The translations under genes were made by a program, and so were the position numbers. A stretch of DNA of 64,000 bases from assembly GCA_047967505.1 (NCBI GenBank), contig CM106538.1, one strand, 5' to 3'. This stretch comes from Dipteris shenzhenensis (lineage: Eukaryota; Polypodiophyta; Polypodiopsida; Gleicheniales). The notes under the pieces are model-generated. The model was not told the DNA's origin. It worked only from the letters and a program-made list of their open reading frames with translations, and did not search any database. Position 1 is the stretch's first letter; each line of letters begins with the position of its first letter. Shown here piece by piece: positions 43,501 to 54,625 of this stretch.

Positions 43501-46500
43501 AAAAGGAAATTAAAACATTGAAATAATGAAGGCAGTGCTATCGAGCACATCATATGCTCTCTTTTTTTGGCCGTGCAAGGGTCCTATGGGGTTGTCGAGC
43601 TATTGTTTGTTAAGTAGAGCCATTGTTTGGGGATTTGTTTGTTTGGTCAAGTTGACCGTGTCTTAGCATGGTTGAAGTTAGGTTTAGGGATAGTTTATTG
43701 GTCTAAAAGGTGGGTTAGCATGGCACTCTTCTCTCCTATTCTTTAAGCTCCTGTCTCTCTCTGCTGCTCTCGTCTCTGTTCTTTTCATCATGGCGGCCAT
43801 CGTGTTTCTTTGTGATGGTGTTGATTGCGGTTCGGTCGTTTTTTATGGTGGCCATGCCGGTTCTTTGATCGTTGTTGGCCTACGTATTCTCTATTCTGAC
43901 ATGTTGTTAGTGCAGATTTGCATTTTAGATGTGGGCCTTTCTTCCACTGGTGAATCCAAAGTAGCTATCATAATTGCAATTGATTTTGGGCTTGTTTGTT
44001 TCTTTTCTTGTAGGTATGCGAGGAGCTGTAGCTGTGTGGTGAAGTAGAGATGAGTGCATCCTCAAAAAACATTCTTGATTAGTGTAGTATTGTAGAGACC
44101 CCACATCTGATGAGCATTGTATGCTTTGTCAGATGATTAAGGAGACTATTCTGTCAATAAATGGGGGCTTATCGATTTGATCAGCTCATAGCTATACTGA
44201 ATTGATATAGGTTAGTATATGCTTCTTGTGTGTGCATCCTACTCTCATTTCAATAATGCATGCGTGTCTATTTAAGCGTGCCTTCTTGTGAAACGTACAC
44301 AGTTTCTCATTCTTTGCTTATGAGTCTTGGTGGTTGTGTTTCTTTCGCTTTGGATGTGGAGATTGCTGATTGTTATGAAGGTGTGTTCCTCTTCTAACTA
44401 TTGCATGAGAGAAGTTTTCTTCTTGCTTATTTTGAGGTCACAGATCTGTTTGGTTTGGTCTGTTTGTGTTGTTCTACTTTTGGATCTAGTTTTGAGGGCA
44501 GAGATCTATTGTCCTATTCATTTCGCAGTCTAAAATGAGGGCATCGTACTCTGTCACATTATTTATAGTGAACACAGTCTTTGTTTTAGTGTGTTCATTT
44601 CATGGGGATCTTGGATTGTTGTTGTAGAGTGGCTTTGCTATCTCGTTTTTGTTTGTCTTGAGTTGCGTGTGCATATGAGGTTGTGTCTGTGTAGCTCGTC
44701 TGCTACATGGTGATCCTGAGAAAGTAGGACACTGCAATGTGAAGTGAACTATGCGTTGACCCAATGTGTAACATTTTCCTTCTTTGCTTTTACTTTGTTT
44801 GGTTTACTATAAAGTATAGTCCAATTTTTGCTTGTCTTAATAGGTATATTAGGAGCCCCCAGCATTCCACATTGATTATTATTGAAAATTTTGAGAGTTG
44901 TATATGACAAGAACTTATTGATGGCCAAAATTACAAAGAGTATCTTTGTTCCAAGTTGTTATTCATTTTGTTAAAAATGTTTATTATTTGAAAACTGCAA
45001 TATACAAAATATTTGTTCCAAGTTGTTATTCATTTTATAATTTTTAGTTATTAATAACCTATAATATACATAATGTTTTGTATGCCATCTATTACATAGA
45101 ACATAGAAAATGACATTGTGAACTATTTATTTGTTTATACTTTGAACGAAAGCATGATAACATTAAGAATGCATTAGTTTTATTTTTTATTTTGTTGTTT
45201 CCATTGTAGCAGAGATATAAAGCATCTTGCAAATTAGAGTAATAAATTAAAAAACTTACATTGGTGATGCGATTCAGAAGTATGTTTCTTGCTGCTAATT
45301 TTTTAAGAAATCTTTCAATAAAGGAAGCAAATATGTTATATTTTTTAGCTTTTAAGATGTAAGTTGCAGTATATATAAAATTAGTACATGCTTTCAATGA
45401 ACAACCCTTTACTAAAAGAATTACATCATTGAGAAAATTGGATTTGTATTATAATGTGTACTGTCACATAAACTGATAACTTTTTTTATTGTAGTAAATA
45501 ATTCTATTCAAATAGTTTGCAACAGATGGATTGTCTCTTTTAGATAAATAAATATAATTGATAAAACTATTTAATTTTAGTTTATTCAATTTAGTAATAG
45601 TCCTATCTAAGTAGTTTGGTAATCTGTCTATTTCTTAGCAGCCACTAAACATGTATATTGACATTGAAACTTTTCATTAAAACACTATTGCAGATGAAGT
45701 GAGAACTATTTCATAGAAACGAGAACTAAATAGAATATTCTTTTTTATACCGTTAAAAATTGCCATTTTTTACTCATTTATAAAAAAATGGTTTCCTATT
45801 ATACGTCCCAAAAAAAAAAAAACACTAGCAAAATGGAATTCTTGACTTAACTAGATTTGCATGAATACATTAAATTGAGTACATTCTCCATTAAACTGAT
45901 GTACACACGAGGAAGAAAGTTAGCTTGATTGCAATATTATCATATCAAAATAAAAGAAAAATCTACCCATCATATTGTCCGCATATTTTTGTCTCCTCAT
46001 CAAGCACGTATTTTGTAATTCCTGGATGATGATGCTAGCATATATTGCATCCTCATCTATTTGTGGAAATTTAAATTTGATCTCCATCTTGGTATCTATA
46101 AGTCACGAGGAAAGTTGATGCTATTATGACTCATAGCTCATGATAGAAGTTGATGATGTTATCAAGTTATGTCATAAGTTGAAACAAAATAGCAATTAGC
46201 CATAATATGATTTGAACTTGGGCAATTAGAGTTATATCTATGCTAGGATTATTGCTTGGTGCTAGTAGGGTATATGTGTTGATTAGATGGAATTTATTTC
46301 TATAAGGAATTTTGTAGTAAATAATCACCCCCTTACATTGCACCTAATTTTGGAGGGAATTCAGATCCAAGGTTGAACAAAGTGCCAAAAAATAATTGTA
46401 GAGCCACTGCTACTCTAAATTTTGAGCCATAAAGCTCCCAAAACAAAATTCTGGTTCAAAAGTTATAGCCGTTTTACTATTTCTGTCATTATTATGACAA

Positions 46501-47862
46501 AATTTGATGATGTTATAGATTTCTATCATAACTTATGAGATATCGTCGATTTTTGTCATAACTTATGAAAAAACTCCATGCTATTATCGAGTTTTATCAC
46601 AATCGTGCCAAAATTTGATGATATCATCGACTTTCATCATAACCTTTGCTACAACTCGATGCCGTCATCAAATTTAGGGTTAACTTTATGACATGGCTCG
46701 ATGATATCATCAAATCATGTCATAATTTGTGATTTTTTAACGGTTTAGGGTACTTTTGGGGTGAAAAGTGACATGCAAGTCCACATTCAATTTTAGCTTT
46801 TTTGCAAGTTTTTCTCTAATCGCCTCTCTTTTTCGCAAAGTTTTTCCCTAGTCGCCTCTCTTAGAGAGTTGCCTACAATATTCCAAGCGTGATCTTTTAC
46901 CTTAGCCACATAGAAATTGCATATGATATTCCAAGCTGCTCTTAGAAAGTCGCCCTAATATTCCAAGCCTAATTTTTTATCTCAGCCACATAAAAGTTGT
47001 AGTTAATAATGATCGGGTGCAAGCATCATCATCACAAACTCAACCTTCCCTTCATTATGAGGCTAGTGAATTTGTTGAGCTAGAGCATGAAGCTATTCAG
47101 GAAACTAGAATAGGTTCAACTATTGTACAAGAAGGAGAGATTGCTACCACTATTGATAAGATAGGCATATATTATGTTGATTTTTAGTTAGACATTTGGT
47201 TTTTCATATAAATTTTAACATATGGACATATTTTAAGATATTTAAATAATGTGGTTTTCTATTTGTCATATGGGTTTCCCATTTGATACATATTTCACAT
47301 GTACTTCATTTGGTTTCTTGGTTATGATATAAATAATAATATCTTTCATGCTCATTTGGTTTGAATTACATTTCTATACCATGAGTGATGATCAAATCTT
47401 AGTGTGACTTTGTGAATGTAAAATATTTCTTTCAACCTTTAAAATAAAATCCATAATCTAGCGTGTGTTTTGAAGATGATTTTCATGTGTAGTCAAGTTT
47501 GAAAGCCTAAGTGTATGTATCTAGTTCATCTTTAAAAGTTGCATTGCATAAATTTGTGCCCTTTTGTAGAATCAATTGTTTTTGGAGATGGACCTATGAG
47601 AAAATCAAATACTTTTAAAAAGTGGCCAATAGTCCTAGGATTTTGAACATAATCTTTTTTCAAAAAGCCATGCAATGTTCTCACTTCATCTGTAATAGTG
47701 TTTTAAGAAATCATGTTCTATTGTCTCTATCTCTCAGTAGAGCAGAATTTATTGGTATTGTGATTGAAACTCTAGAGACAAAAATAAATGTTTGAAACAG
47801 ATGATCAATGGTGATGCCTCCCTTCTATCTTCTCCTCCCCTATAGTCCAAAACAAAAGTCCT
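43501..47862. other. AT-rich intergenic stretch with degenerate repeats
   Basis: 43790-44047 is an open frame (MAAIVFLCDGVDCG...) that I do not recognise. 44860-46100 is very AT-rich and empty. 46100-46735 holds a cluster of GATGATATCATC-like words. 46862-47010 holds two copies of a ~65-bp unit (atattccaagc...agccacataRaa). A short protein-like stretch at about 47003-47187 (QTQPSLHYEASEFVELEHEA) ends in a stop and is unassigned. Confidence 0.45.
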
Positions 47863-49377
47863 GTGAAAAGAGCTTTATTTGATTCGCCTAATTCTCTTGA
47901 AAAGAAGCCAAAGATTGTTTCTATGAAGGAGGAAAATCCATCGCCCTTCCCATCTGTGGATATTGTCCCTTTCCCTGCCTTGTATGAAGTAGAGAATTGG
48001 GTGGAAGAAGAAAACAATGGACCTGTTGTGAATGCTATCGTAGTTCCTGACATTGACTTGACTATGAAGAATGCCATTTTTTATGGAAAGATTCTTAATA
48101 AATATGGTACTTTCATGCTATCAAATGTCAATTATCCCAAGTGCCTAAAGGTGGACCTTGCTGATAGGAAAGGTATAGGGTGTATAACTCTACACATATA
48201 GGAACTCTATTACACTGATTTCATTAGATTTCTCAATGTTGGGGATTGCATCCGTGTGACCAACTTCTCAGTATGCATAAAGAATCCTAGGAATGATGGA
48301 GGCACTACTGAATACATCATTGCCTTCGACCCCTCTACTCGTATTGAACGTATACCGCCTTTCAGTGTTGTGCTCAAAATATATCCAGAGCAAACAATCT
48401 CATAATACAAGGAGAAATGCAAAAATCTAATTAACAAAGGTGAAGGCAATCAACTATCGTTAGCCACATTAGCTATCACAATCATCAAGCTTGGTGCATC
48501 GTACAAGCAACATGATGAGCTCATAGTGGGAGACGGGGAATAAAGATCTTATCATAGTAAGCACTTTCTCTTTCATGTCATGATTGAAAACATTTGACTA
48601 ATGCACCTAGCATGATGAATGAATTATTGATTGTGTTGAATTCTATAACCATACTTGCTGCTTACTTTCTGGACCAATAGGCGTGCAGACTACATCAAAG
48701 TGGCAAAGAGTTTTAAGGTTTTTGGTGAAACACAATTTGTTCTTCACAATGTTGGTTGCAAGAAGAACACACAACCCATTGCGTTAAACATGCTGGACAT
48801 TACTATCCTTGCACTAATAAAAGATCCAAATCTGACAATTTTTCTTCAGAGAGTATTCAGCATGCACATACAACATATTGGCTATGGAATCAGGTCCCAA
48901 CTTAAATTAGTTACTACAACATAGTGTTTCCAAATTGCAATTTCTTTGCCAATACTTAATTTACTAACTAATTTGGTTTTCATACAGGTTCTTGAAACAC
49001 TATCTGTGACAGGTGTCAATGTTGCTTTGTAAGAGTCTGCATGCTCTCTTTGTAAAGAGAACAAAATCTCAAGGGAATGTGAAAAAGTGATTTGCTTGGC
49101 ATGTAACAAAATAACTTCACCTATAAAAAACCCGAGAATCAAGGCTCTTGTAAGAAGCATAAAGGGAGCTACAGTTGAAGTTCTCTTGAAAGATAACATT
49201 GTGGACAAGGTATTGTAGCTGCCTCGTCCCTTTGTGGATCTCCTTCAAGACAACCCGCACTTGCTCAAGTCTTATCTTTTCAACTAGAAATTTGAAGGCC
49301 GCTTCTTAATCAATATGTTTGGAATGGTGACTGCATATATTGCACCAAAGGTGGAAGAAGCCCAAGAGGCAATGTAA
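47863..49377 (+). pseudogene. RPA70-like single-strand-DNA-binding protein gene of the Helitron
   Basis: The first block (47863-48543) opens with KRALFDSPNSLEKKP and has an OB-fold segment (GKILNKYGTFMLSNVNYPKC, then TDFIRFLNVGDCIRVTNF), interrupted by TAG at 48199 and one TAA further on. A second block starts after a likely AG acceptor (ccaatag/GCG at about 48680) with ADYIKVAKSFKVFGETQFV and LNMLDITILALIKDPN. A third starts after catacag at about 48988 with VLETLSVTGVNVA and carries a four-cysteine zinc site CSLCKENK...VICLACNKI, typical of the RPA large subunit C-terminus. Intron-like breaks suggest it was a spliced gene. Confidence 0.72.
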
Positions 49378-49378
49378 T

Positions 49379-49890
49379 GAGAAGTTTTATAGCTTCATGG
49401 ACCATTGTATTCAAACTTCATATGCAATGAATTGATTGTGTTGGTTCTCAAAAGTTATTCTCACCTTCTTCATTCTTGCCAATAAACAAACCTTGGTAAT
49501 TGAGACGTTAATAGATTGCAATTTCTTCTTACTCTTTTAAGTTCATATAAATCTTGTAAATGTACTCCACAACAAATCAACAAACTTAATGCCTTCTTCA
49601 TTCCTTGCATTTAAACTTTACGTTCAATATACAATTTGTGACTGAGAAGTTATATAGCTTCATGGACCATTGTATTCAAACTTAATATGCAATGAATTGA
49701 TTGTGTTGGTTCTCAAAAGTTATTCTCACTTTCTTCATTCTTGCCAATAAACAAACTTTGGTAATTGAGACGTTAATAGATTGCAATTTCTTCTTACTCT
49801 TTTAGGTTCATATAAATCTTGTAAATGTACTCCACAACAAATCAACAAACTTAACACCTTCTTCATTCCTTGTATTAAAACTTTCATAAA
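49379..49890. repeat. Direct duplication, 265-bp period, between RPA and RepHel genes
   Basis: About 240 bp starting gaagttttatagcttcatgg (49381) recur at 49646 with few differences, ending near ccttcttcattccttg. The duplication lies in the inter-gene spacer of the Helitron. Confidence 0.9.
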
Positions 49891-49932
49891 ATTTATCTTG
49901 AGCTCATAGGTGCAAAAGCATATCTTCTTCAC

Positions 49933-52900
49933 TTGCAAAAAGAAGATTTCATCTTCCCGCTGTATGACATCTTCTTAAGGTCTACCTTAATAGAGACATT
50001 TGCTTTTAAAATAGAATTGTTTCACGAAAATGATGATATTGGCCACCGATTCTTTGAGAATGTTAATCTAGTAAGCAAGAAAAGAATAATACAAATTGCA
50101 ATACATCATCCACACATGAACATATTTCCTTGCACAATACATCATCCACACATGAACATTTTTCCTTGCACAATAGGTAGTAACTTTGATAGAAGGAAAA
50201 TATGGAGTAATGAAATCGAAGAAATCTTGAAAAGTATTTTGTTAGAAGAGAAGAAGAGCTCAATCAAGGAAATGATGATCACAATGAAAACTATTTACCC
50301 TACAACAAATATATCTTATACTTCCATGAGAAGAAAAGTTACCCAATTAAAAAAGACTTTGATTGAAACACAAAATCATGACGCTAATCAAGTCCTCCAA
50401 GAAAACACCCAAATTAGTGTTGAATCCCCTTTGGCCTTGCATCAAAAAAGATAACGAGGCTGTTCCATCACTATTGATGAAAATATCAATGAGTCTATTT
50501 ACATCCTATGTTTCAACACTGTTCAAAACACGTTCAAAAATATTTGAAAGGTATAAAGGACACGCCAACAAAAGAATGCTTCTCGTGTGAAAGAATGGTT
50601 TTTAGGAAGAATAGCATTTACCTTTCCAAAGCATATTTCGATTGGATTTGTAATAAAAAAAGTAATGTTAATACTCTCTTCAAGGAGGAAGAATATATAA
50701 TAAGCCTTGATTGCAATATCTCAATAAAGCATAAATCTATTCCAAAGTATTTTGTTCCAATATTGAACACATATCAATCTAAACCAGCAATTAGCGATAG
50801 TCAAGCAGCTAAATGACATTGAGAAATGACTAGTAGCTCCAAGGATCACATTCACCCAAATAAAAGAATTATGTTTCAATGGACAACTAGGAGCCTTTGG
50901 GAGTATTATAAATGTGGTAGCTGCTGATACCAACAAAATGCAATGCGTTCTTCCACAATGTTTAGAGGACAAAGCATCAATAACTGTAGGGATTAAGAAG
51001 AGACTGGAATACAAAACCACTTACGCAATAGGGAATGTTTGACCCAAAACTCTAATGAGGGCTCTTAATGTACTAATATATAAACCTTTGAATATTGAAA
51101 ATAATGTCACTATCAACCATGAGTAGTATAAACATATATTGAGCCTGCAAGAGGTTGACTCCAACATAAACTCAATAGAAGGTACAAACTAATGAAGAGA
51201 ATGACAAAAATGCCAATACTGACACTGACACATTGGTTCACAATATCATTAGTGCCGAACAGATTATTGACTTATGAAACAAAAGTGATGTATGTTGTTT
51301 TGGAGAGAATCAAATGCCTTTGGGCCTTTTCCAGGATAAGTATAGCGAAGAAGTAAATTTTCCAACGCTATTCTTTGGATTTCCTAGACAAGTTCACAAT
51401 GAGAAACTATCGTATTTAGACATTGTGAAATGGGAAATCATGCAAAAATCTTTGAAATTCTTGCACAACATTCCAAACTTGTTTTTCAAATCAATCAAGA
51501 TTCTCATACATCAAGTTATGCAATCTATATGGGTACGATTAAGGAAAGGCATGTTGCAAAACAAAGTGTTGTATGCTAAAGACATGATGAACAATACAAA
51601 CATAGAAAACATTCTATAATCTAGAATAGGATATGAGGACTTTGAAAGCTTGCGCACTTCCCCTGACTACAAGGAAAAACTAAGCAAAGACGCATTTGCA
51701 ATGATGAGGCAATTGGGGCCACCTACATTCTCGTGTGTGGAAAGACTATGGAATCCTCTAGTGAATGCTCTCCAAATAAGATACAATTCCAATAGATACA
51801 ATGATGCACAAGTACCGACAAATAGGGAGATCAGCTAGATGGTGTGAAAAAACCCTACATTCTGTGCTAGGTACTATGTTCACAAGCTACAACTAATGCT
51901 CTCACTTATCCTTAAAGATTCCACAATATTAGGAAATGTTGTTGATTACTTCTCCGTAATTGAATTCCAAAGTAGAGGAAGCCAACATGAACATGGAATT
52001 CTGTGGGTGAAGAACACACTAACATACAATTCTAATAATAACAACGAAGAATTAATAAATTTCATAAATGAACACCACATGTGATAATAAATTTTTGAAT
52101 GACAACATAAAAGAAATTCAAATACATCAACATGTAGCAACATGCATGAAGAAAGGAAAAAAGAATTGTAGATTTAACTATCCAAAACCACCCTTGAATG
52201 AGACAATGATCCTCATGCCTATGGTTGATACAAATAGAGGCAAAAATCAACACCTATACAAAAAAAATACAAGATGAAATTTTGAAATTGAAACCAAACA
52301 CAACAACTTCGGTTGGAGCACTTGGACATAGACTTGCATACATATATTCTTTCTCTACAATCAAACATTACAAAAGACTTTGTTTTTGAAACGTAACCCA
52401 AAAGACATATTCACTAATGTGTTCAACAAAAAAATAATTTAGTTGTGGCGATCAAAACATGGGGCGGATGGAATTTTCATGGCATCATCCAATTACGATG
52501 GAAAAGAAATAGTATGGATATTGTTTCCGCTTCAAGACATTGGGTTTCAAACTAGAAAAGAAAATCAACAAGCATACACCACATCTATAAGACACCAATG
52601 GACACCTATATTTAGAGTAACAAAAGAAGTTCAAATAGGCCCTTCAAAAACAAGCGTTCTCACATGCAAACAATTTCCAATACAACAAGTAGCAGCAAGA
52701 ACAATCCACAGAGCTCAAGGACTAACAATGGAGAAACTAGCTTTCTCCCCAAAAGGAGTACGTGCACATGGGTTGGCATACATAGGTTTATCTAGGGTTA
52801 GAGAAATAGAAAACCTATACTTGGTAGAGCCGTTGCAATTTCAAAACTTCAATGTTGACAACGACGTCAAAAAAGAAATGGAGCGCCTTACCAATCATGC

Positions 52901-53593
52901 ATCTTACAAAACAATATTGCAAAAACACTTGCAAGATTCAAACCATAACACAATCCTCGTTCAATCTTTGAACAGAAGATCCCTACCAAAATATGAGGAA
53001 GACCTAAAAGCAACAACACATCTAATGAATTCTAATGTCATTTGCTTACAAGAAACAAGAACAAAAAACCCAAACAAATTCTTCAATTCAAATTTCCAAA
53101 CAATCCGCAACTATTCACACTCAGGGTCATGCACACTCATTCATAATGAAATAAAAATTGCAAGCCAAGACAGTTACAATGAAAAAGGGATAGAAATTAC
53201 AAGGATCAAAATTCAATGGATATCCGGCTGGATAGAGCAATAACAGCTGCATCATAGGGACTTGAACTGTGGGGTCTTTGGGCTTGAACAAAAAACAACA
53301 AATACATACACAATCATCAATGTGTACAGACCCCCATCCACAAAATACAACTTGTTCATAGCCTGCCTTCAAAAAATACTAGCTAGCATAACAAATACAC
53401 AATCTAACACCAAGCAACAAACCTTCAAAATATGATGAATAACTTAAACTTCAAATTACAATTTAAAGAACCAACAACTACTTATGAATCTCAATTAGAT
53501 CACATATGGACAAACAATAGCAATCCACACATAAAAGCAGGAACATCATTTGCATATTGGAGTGACCACTCAATCACGTACATATACACATAA
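49933..53593 (+). pseudogene. RepHel gene with fused EEP endonuclease
   Basis: N-terminal blocks: ECFSCERMVFRKNSI (about 50575), a segment equivalent to LVAPRITFTQIKELCF (about 50838-50880), FPTLFFGFPRQVH and KLSYLDIVKWE (51360-51435), and SKDAFAMMRQLGPPTF (51680-51730). The Rep domain follows with NPTFCARYYVHKLQ, FQSRGSQHEHGILW with the HUH pair at 51986-51994, and IQIHQHVATCMKKGKKNCRF. After a deletion that removes helicase motifs I-IV, the helicase C-terminus has ARTIHRAQGLTMEKL and HGLAYIGLSRVREIENLYL. The EEP domain starts at about 52950 (SLNRRSLPKYEEDL, NVICLQETRTKN), continues with TIINVYRPPS, and ends LDHIWTNN...AYWSDHSITYIYT with TAA at 53591-53593. Several frames are needed. Confidence 0.87.
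50105..50176 (+). repeat. In-frame 36-bp tandem duplication in RepHel N-terminus
   Basis: HHPHMNIFPCTI is encoded twice in a row by catcatccacacatgaaca... units 36 bp apart; only one base differs between copies. Confidence 0.92.
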
Positions 53594-54625
53594 CTATCAC
53601 TAAGCAGGGTGTGCCACATTGTTTTACTCACAACCACCCCCCAAACACACACACACACACACGTATGCGCACACACAGTGTGCACATCGCTTTGCATTTG
53701 CTCAAACTTTCCAATCGTTCTACTCACGGGCTTCCATCGTGCAACATCATCTTGCCCTTTAGTTCACAATCTTTTTATGCCTGCCTGAAAGGTAGCCTTA
53801 GTAATGAAACTCATCTTCAAGAATTGAAATTACGATTTTTATTTTCCAAAAATTCTTTCTCCCATATTTGGACATATTCCACGTGCAACTAGAGTTTAAC
53901 TTCCACATAATCCCCCGTGTCTCTCTCTTTCCCCTACAAATCCTCCTTTACTCTCTCTCTCTCACACCCCCTCCCCCTCTCTCTCTCTCTATCTCTTTCT
54001 CTCTCTCAACTCTCCATCCTCTTTTCCATGCTCCACATCTAAGGCAGGCCTTATGAATGATTATGAGCATTCAACTTGTTCGTTCTTTTAATACAAAATT
54101 GACTTTTTTGTGAAGTTTATGCACCACCTTCAAAGTTCTTTCTTGCCAATGGAGGACGCAGAGATCCCTGGCAATTAAGCTCCAGCTGGCTTCCCCCCGA
54201 GACCGGTGGAGCGGGTGGAGGAATGTTCGCCTTCAGGTACTGTCCTCCTTTATTGTTTTTCTGCATGGTCGAAAATAAGAAAACCCGGCGTGATGTTTTC
54301 TTATACGTGTAATTTTAGTTATGAAGCCGTGCATTTATCGATTGGGGAAAAGAGTTTTCTGGGCAAACCCACCCCCGGCAATTGATATGCGTTGAGGTCA
54401 GGGGCCGAGGGCTTATGGAAGGAGTACTTCACGGTTACCTCCCAGTGATGGGACAAGCGAGAGAGCAAAGTAAGTGTAAGTCAAAACTGAATGATATGCA
54501 CAGGTAAATCAGTAGATTGGCTAGTCTAACGAGTCTATTGAGCATCTCAACCTGGTTGTCTAGATTTCAAGCACAAGGAGTCGCTATGGATAGACAGCTG
54601 GTACAATCCAGGTTGGGTTAAAGAC
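53594..54625. other. Spacer between Helitron and PPR gene
   Basis: Contains an (AC)n run at about 53644-53663 and CT repeats at 53951-54010. The last 500 bp should hold promoter and leader of the PPR gene; a CAG/GTACTG word at 54235-54243 could be a leader-intron donor, but no matching acceptor is obvious. No TATA box is clear. Confidence 0.45.

Larger units (their letters stand above)
47863..53593 (+). mobile_element. Helitron-class element with RPA, RepHel and EEP endonuclease (Helentron-like), decayed
   Basis: Two genes in the same orientation: an RPA70-like gene (47863-49377) and a RepHel gene (49933-53593) whose product would end in an endonuclease domain. Helitrons move by rolling-circle replication using the HUH Rep and a Pif1-type helicase. 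RPA genes are carried by plant Helitrons, while a C-terminal EEP endonuclease is a hallmark of Helentron-type elements. Element ends could not be located, and most of the helicase N-terminal half (Walker A region) is deleted. Multiple frameshifts and stops show it is inactive. Confidence 0.85.

Noticed and set aside
43790-44533. Two small frames as host genes
   Set aside because: No motif, no homologue recognised, and hydrophobic composition typical of T-rich random DNA.
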